From Usnea hakonensis (taxonomy: Eukaryota > Ascomycota > Lecanoromycetes > Lecanorales > Parmeliaceae), in NCBI GenBank assembly GCA_013423325.1, contig BLJB01000003.1:248001-312000 (forward strand): a stretch of 64,000 nt of DNA, given 5' to 3'. The notes below the pieces were generated by a model that was not told the origin of the DNA, searched no databases, and saw only the letters and a program-made list of their open reading frames with translations. Each line of letters starts with the position of its first letter. The stretch's first letter is position 1. A program made the translations under genes and the position numbers. Of the stretch, positions 58,025 through 64,000 are shown piece by piece.

Positions 58025-59771
58025 CGTGGAGGACTAACCCACTTATGATAGTTCTTATGAGTTGAAAGCATACTGGTGGTTGTGTTTTTTCGAAGGAACA
58101 AGGAAATTGCTATTTATGCTGGCTAGCTTTGAAGACGTGCCGACTTCATTATCAAATAGAGATCGTGTGGAACAGGAGCACATGAATTGGTGTTAAAATC
58201 CTATCCGAAATCAACACTTTCTTTTGTAAATACCGTGATGTACAGGTTCACAGAACAACACCTCTACACTAACAAAATAGCCAGATTGAGGAGCAGAGAA
58301 GTTGCTGACAATAATAAAAGCTCATGGTCTTCGGAACAACGTGACGAAGAAGAATTCTACTCAAGGCAAGGCAAGCTCGACTTTCACAGTGGCATATTTT
58401 TCCTCCGACCGCTATAGGGATAGAGGGACCTGCAGACCCCCAAATAAGCAACTTAAGACCATTGTCGAAAAAATGGATCTCTGGTTTTACTAAAATACCG
58501 CGGCACATGATGAGAAAAGGATTGTGACAATTCATGACTCCAGTCTTCATATCACTCGCGATACGGATCAAGAAGTCCAAGATGCTGCGAATACGGTCAA
58601 CAGTTGAGAACGCGGCAGAAGGCTACGACCAATTCCAAAGGTCTTAAGACTTCGTCGGTCCTGTGATGGCAGGGGCTTCGGCTTCAGATGATACTGCCCA
58701 GCTGCCGTACGCTGATTTTCTGGTTCGTATGCCTTTCTACGTTGTCTAGTGCAGTCTATATAGGATGTATAAACAAGATCAGGCGACTCTTACGCCATAC
58801 TGGTTCCTTCTAACTCTTATGCCCCAGAAAATCCAACTGCTTCTGTCTCTAGGCCTTCCCCGCAGCGCCACCACTGTGTCTCCTCTTCTTCCACACTCCG
58901 CACACATATAGCCGACATAGCACCGCAGTACAGCACAAGCGCAGCCTCCATTCTCCGAACAGCATTATACGTACAATTATACTCGTAAAGATGACGCTAC
59001 TTGTTACTATCACCCGGGTGACTTTCTAGATTGATCAAACTTACATTTCTGAAAGAGATGCCGTGCTGGTTGTGTTGATATGGAAGACGTAAATGATCTG
59101 CCCGAGTCTCCATAAGCATCGCCAATGAAGCTGTGGCATTGAGCTACATCTCAGTATTACCGTTGATCTTGACGGCATTCAAACTCTCATCGATCGTTGC
59201 AACGGGAACAAGATCAAAACGACTACACCTGCAGATCTGAATTTAGCTGGGCTACCATCCGGTGACTGCCGCTCAGATGTGCAAACTATATCGGAGGTCG
59301 AAGACCGAGGCTGAGGAAAGGGCCCTCTCCTGAATATTGGGCGGGAAAGGATGACAGAGCTCGTTTGCGCCTGTCGAAAATCGAGTTGTTGGGTACAAAG
59401 CGTATTCAACTGGTTTTGAACTTTTCGGTCAAGTACAATGTAGGAATTATCAGCGGTTCTGGACGGACAACGGAGCTGTAGTGGCGACCCCAACACTAGA
59501 TGTATGGGTATGTCGCGACATGTCGACCACTGGTTGGCGTAAGGTAGAACATCATGAATAGCCCTGACCTAGTACCGGATAATGATGACCCTACCTTAGG
59601 ACTTAGGGGCATTACTTGACACATCCAGGACTCTCTACGCCAACCTCATTAGATTGCTCGGTCATCTCCGGTTTACACTGTCCCAGGTCAAGTTTCTCTT
59701 GACGTTAGATCATAGTGAACTCAGCTGTTCATCTAACCGCAATGCTCGAGGATAAATCAGAACACATGCTC
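58025..59771 (+). other. intergenic
   Basis: About 1.75 kb with no supported gene. Only short frames are present. Confidence 0.35.
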
Positions 59772-60345
59772 ATGGATTCAACTTCCAACGGCCCCAATTT
59801 GACCATCTACGAAGGCTCCGAGACTCGTCGCGTGGTACAAGGGACCACGAACCGCAGGAAATTTCGAGGGCGATGAAATTTTCACAAAAATCATTCACAG
59901 CAGCCTCTGCGGTGTGGGTGAGCATTACCTGATCGTTGACATGTGTTTGGGGCATGAGGTGGCTGGTGTCGTGCTTCCCGCTATAGACGATCCCCGCTAC
60001 CGACTCGGGAGTCAGAGGGTACAACCTTGCTTTTGGATACCCAGGATCGTGCTGTGGCTCTTGCGCCCGATACCCTAGAAAGTCTAGAAAGCTTCTGCCC
60101 ATCAGGCGTCTTTTACGGCTTTGGCGAGACAGACATTGGGTCAATGCATGAACCATTCGCCTACAAGTTGCCTCCAGCCATCTCCAACGAGGCCGCCTCA
60201 GCTCTCGTGTGCGGCGGCGCTACAGTTTTCAATGTTCTGGTCATTCAAAGTCAAATCGACCCAGCACGTCGGCGTCCGAGAGCAAATACCTCGACGTTGT
60301 CACCACGGATGCGACACCAGAACAAGAGGCGATCATTGCGGATGA
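59772..60345 (+). pseudogene. decayed zinc-dependent alcohol dehydrogenase (cinnamyl-ADH type)
   Basis: Pieces in different frames match the order of a medium-chain zinc ADH. At 59772-59980 there is a TVFKG-like lead, the catalytic-zinc block IIHSSLCGV and DMCLGHEVAGVV; at about 60090-60240 there is YGFGETDIGSMHEPFAYKLP, then ISNEAASALVCGGATVFNVL; at about 60240 a VKSTQHVGV fragment marks the start of the cofactor fold. The structural-zinc Cys cluster is missing, the frame changes at least three times, and the Rossmann half is gone. It is a relic, not an expressed enzyme. Confidence 0.72.
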
Positions 60346-60460
60346 ACTTTAAGACTTGCCGCCTCACCTGGCCAAGAATTTGCCGGCCCATCACTCCAGC
60401 CAGATACCTTCCAACCTCATGTCAGGTACATCCGAGACTAATTCAGTCATGATGAGGTAG

Positions 60461-60856
60461 GTGTTCTGCCGGATTCCTCCCTCTCTCATATCTGCTCACT
60501 ACTCCGGCGTCCTCCGGCAGTTCCGATCCTCGTGCCAGACTACATTCTATCCGTTCCTGAGGCTCTTTTTCACGCTCGGCGAGTCCCATGCTGATAAGAA
60601 GCTCGTTGAGGGCCTGGCGGAACAGGCTAAGGCGAGCTCACCCGAGCAAAGGGCCGAGCAGATGGCGAAGGCGAAGGATAAGTGGAGGAGAACTCTGTAT
60701 TATAAATTGCCTTATCGATATCAGATTGGTGAGGGGTATCTGGATGAGCAGGTGGTTAGGGATAGGGAAGCGAAGAAGAAGTTGCCTTCTTCGGGGGTGA
60801 ATGATACGTTTGAGAAGGTGAATTTTCGAGGTGTAGATGAGAGGAAGTATATTTGA
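60461..60856 (+). CDS. hypothetical, possibly remnant
   Basis: An open frame of 131 residues. The second half is rich in Lys, Glu and Ala with helical periodicity (LVEGLAEQAKASSPEQRAEQ) and ends in a charged tail. No family recognised. It directly follows the decayed dehydrogenase and may be the unrelated 3' part of a lost gene. Codon bias changes about halfway along the frame, which suggests that only the part after about 60560 was coding. Confidence 0.25.
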   Translation: MFCRIPPSLISAHYSGVLRQFRSSCQTTFYPFLRLFFTLGESHADKKLVEGLAEQAKASSPEQRAEQMAKAKDKWRRTLYYKLPYRYQIGEGYLDEQVVRDREAKKKLPSSGVNDTFEKVNFRGVDERKYI

Positions 60857-61588
60857 GAAAAAGAGTTTTGGCTTACCAATTGATGGAACATTAAAATTAA
60901 CATATCGGGTATTCCACTTCTCCTCCTTCTCCTCCTTCTCCTCCTTCTCCTCCTTCTCCTCCCTCCGACTGCGACGATTCCCCAGACCGCCATCAAAACC
61001 TATGGGACCATAATCAGTATCGTTCATCCCATGATCCTTAAACGAAACGCCGAGATCTCGTGCATCTATTCTTTTACCATAACACAACATTACCATCTTT
61101 CTTCGCCATCGTCGGACTGGAGGTCAGTGATTTAATCGCATTATTCGTTTCAGTGGTTGCAGGCATGGATTCGGTGCACAGGTATGGCCATGGCGAAAAG
61201 AGAAGCGAGAGACAGTGTATCATGGAGAGTGTATAACTACTGGATTTTGCACTGCAATTGCTCTTCGGTCGGTTAAAATCTTTCAGAGTCTCCTTCAGAG
61301 TCTCCTTCAAAATTGTTACATCTTTTTCGCCCACCCTCCCTTGCCTGTATATATATTTACCTACGTTTTCACTCCAGGTCTATGTGAATGATATGGGAGT
61401 CTTTTCAACGCTGTGGCAATGGGCCTGAATATACCTCCTGGTCACTGTTCGGCCTAACCATGGCAATGAGAAAGACCAACCACTGTTGCATCTACCTCCC
61501 TGTGCATTACATGCGATTCGCATGGTCCGAATGTGGCGAATGAAGCACTAACTGCTCCATACCGTTTGACGACCATCAAGACCGCGCC
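60857..61588 (+). other. intergenic with microsatellite
   Basis: No gene. Holds a 9-bp pyrimidine microsatellite at 60918-60962. Confidence 0.5.
60918..60962 (+). repeat. 9-bp microsatellite, five perfect copies
   Basis: The unit TTCTCCTCC occurs five times in tandem. It lies just after the stop of the preceding frame and makes artificial Arg- or Glu/Lys-repeat frames on the opposite strand. Confidence 0.92.
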
Positions 61589-62598
61589 TCACTCCACCAT
61601 GACCGCGCCATCTATCCCAGGGTACTCATCCGTACCATTGGCTGACGACGACGTAACGTCACTCTTCAACCAACAGATTTGCGTCGCGCCCCTCGCCCAT
61701 GCGATCCCAGTACATGCGAAATCTGGGAAGTCTACCGGCTTTGTCTGGAAACTGTAGAGTGCGCAGGCATCTAGGCATTCGTGCAAAGAATTCACGTTAT
61801 AGAGAGTTTGTAGGTCCCTTATGGGAGGATTGGCGACGTAGTTTGTGGAGCAGAAGATCTGGTACGAGAGTGAGGCGTTGGTGATTTCTAGCTCTGGCCC
61901 TGCTGTTGGCGTGGGTTTGTTGGTGGCAGTGTAGATGAGTCTGTCGTCGGCGGGACAGACGGGCGATACTGTGGCAGAGATCAATGGTCCCGAGGCTGGC
62001 GCGATGGCTTTCTCTGATTGGGTATCTGGAAGTGTGGAGGGTATCAGGGTTGTTGATGGAATGCTTTCGGGTGGTTGATCGGGAGTTGTCGAGGGTGCTG
62101 GGGTCATTGTGATGACCTTGGCCAGATTTGCAGTTTTAATAGCTGCGCTGCTTTCGGGTGGTTGATCGGGAGTTATCGAGGGTGCTGGAGTCATTGTGGT
62201 GACCTTGGCCAGATTTGTAGTTTTAATAGCTGCGCTGCTGTCGACGGGAATAACGGCAGGAGGTCCACTGGTAAAGTCTTAGCGCACGAAAATATGGCCT
62301 TCTAGAAACAAGGAATTTACCTTGATGTGGTAGATTTGTGTCGTGCCGCCAGGCCAATACCAAGTCCTGCACCCACGGCGACAGCTAGAGAAAGGATTGC
62401 AAATAAGGCAAGCAGAAAGAAGAGCTTTCTCACCTCTCGACTCCTTGCGTTTGGAGCACTTGATTGAAGAAACGTGTCGGAAGCCAAACTCTTTGGCCGT
62501 TCAGCCTTGATGAAATATTTGTTGGCATCGGGTTGAGCAATTATCTCTGGATCATTCCCTGGCGCGACTTCGAGTCCAGATTCTAATTCTTCTCTCAT
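61589..62598 (-). CDS. single-pass membrane protein with extracellular PAN/Apple-like domain
   Basis: Two exons, complement(join(61589..62267,62321..62598)), give 318 residues; the 53-nt intron closes in phase. A cytosolic N-terminus of about 58 residues is followed by one membrane helix (FFLLALFAILSLAVAVGAGL), then a Ser/Thr/Pro-rich stalk (likely O-glycosylated) that contains two copies of a 29-residue repeat, and a C-terminal Cys-containing domain (FCSTNY, CLDACALY, CTGIAWARG, ICWL) with PAN/Apple-type spacing. Such proteins bind sugars or proteins at the cell surface. No signal peptide; the type II anchor serves instead. Partner or ligand unknown. Confidence 0.8.
62063..62236 (-). repeat. 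87-bp tandem repeat in the stalk of the PAN-like protein
   Basis: Two units, 62063-62149 and 62150-62236, about 90% identical, encode 29 residues each in the Ser/Thr/Pro stalk. Confidence 0.9.
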
Positions 62599-63496
62599 TG
62601 TGGAAGCTTTGACCGTGGAATCTGATCTTTCGGAAAAAGAAAAAGAAGCTTAGAAGATAACGTTGAGCTGAGAAAATCCGATCGCAGCTGTGCATTTCAG
62701 GTTGGATATCAAGAGGCTATGCAAAGGTGGGTAGTCACCTAATCTTTACACATAAATGGGTCTGATAGTGAGTAGCAAGACACATTGTTGGGCACTGAAA
62801 AGCGGCCAGGCACAGTCGACAGGATTCAGAAGGGAGCTCCTTTTGATCCTCTAGGTTTCAAATCTTTCAATATTTTTCATAGAAGATACTGTACCATATC
62901 CTGAGTATCAGCGAGAACTTGACATATTTACAGCTTGCCAGTGATCAGTGATCGATTTCAGAAGGACCAGAATTCTCAGTCGCACACCTACTTCACCAGT
63001 CGTCATAGGCTCAAAGTACCTCAAGATACGATATACCGCCTTGTCAGCTTGCGGTGTGCTATCAAGGCGCAGCACTTCTCATGTATGCAGAATTATGGCA
63101 AAACCCATAAGGCTGAGCAGTATGTGGTACACATTGAGCCTAGCGCGCTTGGTATACTGGTAATTCGACCCAGATGCGCCTGGAAATCAAATCATCCCTT
63201 ACTGGTATGCCAGGATTTGGCCTTTTGCATATGTTTGATCCGTCAGCTACGTTTTTGAGTACTGTTGCCCGTCACAAAAAAGGCTGCGGCCCTTTGCGGC
63301 TGGATCGGCGAGGACTTGTAAATTCACTTGGCCTTGTTAGGATCTTCACTGTCAAGCATAGGATTATACATCGCAGGAACGGTGGTAATCTCTATTCGAA
63401 AGTCCTAGTATTTGGACACCTAAAAACGCCCCCAATAATCATACTTCTTGCAATCGCGTTCGAAGCTTTGGCTAGAGCTCTATCTACTATCATACA
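62599..63496 (+). other. intergenic
   Basis: No gene recognised in about 0.9 kb. Confidence 0.35.
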
Positions 63497-64000
63497 TCAA
63501 TTTGCTTTGGGCGCCGGCATTTTCAACATCGGTGCTGTCCATGCTATCCAAAGGAGCACTCCCAGTGCAATTATAAGGAGACTTCTTCGCCCAAGAGCGT
63601 CCGGCACGCCCGTGGCATGAGATATTGAAGATATCCAGATGATCAAGACAAAAGGTAAAGCCGCTAGAGTCGTAAAGCAGCAGTGTGCAATAAACAGTCT
63701 CAACCATGGGTATCTGGCAGCTATGAATGAGTCCATAATTTGGAAAGCTTTCGAAGGAATTTGCGGGACACTAGTTATGAGTGCGTCGGCAGAGGCGAGG
63801 TCTGCTTTTTGGAGCAGTCCGAAGATGTGGCTCATTGCGGAGGTAATTATTCCGTCGCAGAGTTTCTTTATGAAAGCATTCCAAAAAGTCGTGGGTATGT
63901 CCTTACATCGCGCAGATATAATGGAACACAATTCCTTCACGGCATCGTATGCGACAGATCCAAAGGTTTTCCTGTTGGCTGGAATAACAGCGACATCCTC
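63497..64000 (-). CDS. C-terminal part of a membrane protein (gene runs off the window)
   Basis: On the minus strand the frame is open from the last base of the window to a TAG at 63497-63499, giving 167 residues. A mostly helical soluble part of about 85 residues is followed by two hydrophobic segments (FIAHCCFTTLAALPFVLIIW and LLIIALGVLLWIAW) separated by a short basic loop. No signature recognised. The start and any introns lie beyond 64000. Confidence 0.5.
   Translation of the reverse strand, partial: EDVAVIPANRKTFGSVAYDAVKELCSIISARCKDIPTTFWNAFIKKLCDGIITSAMSHIFGLLQKADLASADALITSVPQIPSKAFQIMDSFIAARYPWLRLFIAHCCFTTLAALPFVLIIWISSISHATGVPDALGRRSLLIIALGVLLWIAWTAPMLKMPAPKAN

Noticed and set aside
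60638..61096. Minus-strand frames with long Arg or Glu/Glu/Lys repeats
   Set aside because: Created by the 9-bp microsatellite; no other coding feature.
1..64000. CRISPR array, operons, bacterial ribosome-binding sites, riboswitches
   Set aside because: Spliced genes and fungal protein families show a eukaryotic genome; no spaced direct-repeat array was seen.

Overview
The window reads as nuclear DNA of a filamentous ascomycete (Pezizomycotina); the sequence does not let me name a class or species. Most genes can be rebuilt as multi-exon models whose introns are about 50-135 nt, with GTATGT-like donors, CTAAC/CTGAC-like branch sites and phases that close exactly. There is a mixture of housekeeping genes and a large block of fungal innate-immunity / allorecognition genes.

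Layout. 1-9.3 kb: the end of an unknown gene, a probable kinetochore protein (Ame1/CENP-U type), a HET-like membrane protein, a small secreted Cys protein and a Ure2-like glutathione transferase. 9.3-16.5 kb: an NLR (alpha/beta-hydrolase, NACHT, ankyrin) whose last exon has been split by a 1,508-bp Tc1/mariner element with perfect 30-bp inverted repeats and a TA duplication; the severed 3' tail is still readable on the far side. 18.2-20.5 kb: a GABA/choline-type amino-acid permease. 20.5-30.9 kb: a segment bracketed by two 103-bp direct repeats. It holds a decayed NB-ARC/TPR gene, a TPR fragment, and a divergent pair made of a gasdermin-like pore-forming protein and a 1,418-residue protein ending in a CHAT caspase-like protease domain with its His and Cys intact. 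31-32.5 kb: a secreted Cys-rich protein. 34.2-44.7 kb: two apparently intact NLRs with the same hydrolase-like N-terminus but different engines, NACHT-ankyrin (with nearly identical ankyrin repeats) and NB-ARC-TPR. 45.5-57.3 kb: housekeeping (Sec14-like protein, small membrane protein, twin CX9C Emi1-like protein, AP180-type ANTH protein, mitochondrial Asp-tRNA synthetase, ureidoglycolate lyase). 57.4-64 kb: a hypothetical gene, a decayed zinc alcohol dehydrogenase, a PAN-like single-pass membrane protein, and a truncated membrane protein at the right edge.

How it fits together. The striking unit is the divergent gasdermin/CHAT-protease pair (24.5-30.3 kb) inside an NLR-rich neighbourhood. 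In fungi, gasdermin-like proteins are known to be activated by proteolytic removal of a short C-terminal segment, and their genes are often paired with protease genes. The pair here has the expected parts: a pore-forming protein with a strongly acidic short tail, a shared 434-bp intergenic promoter, and a protease with an intact catalytic dyad. The surrounding NLRs, relics, near-identical repeats and transposon insertion show a fast-evolving immune locus.
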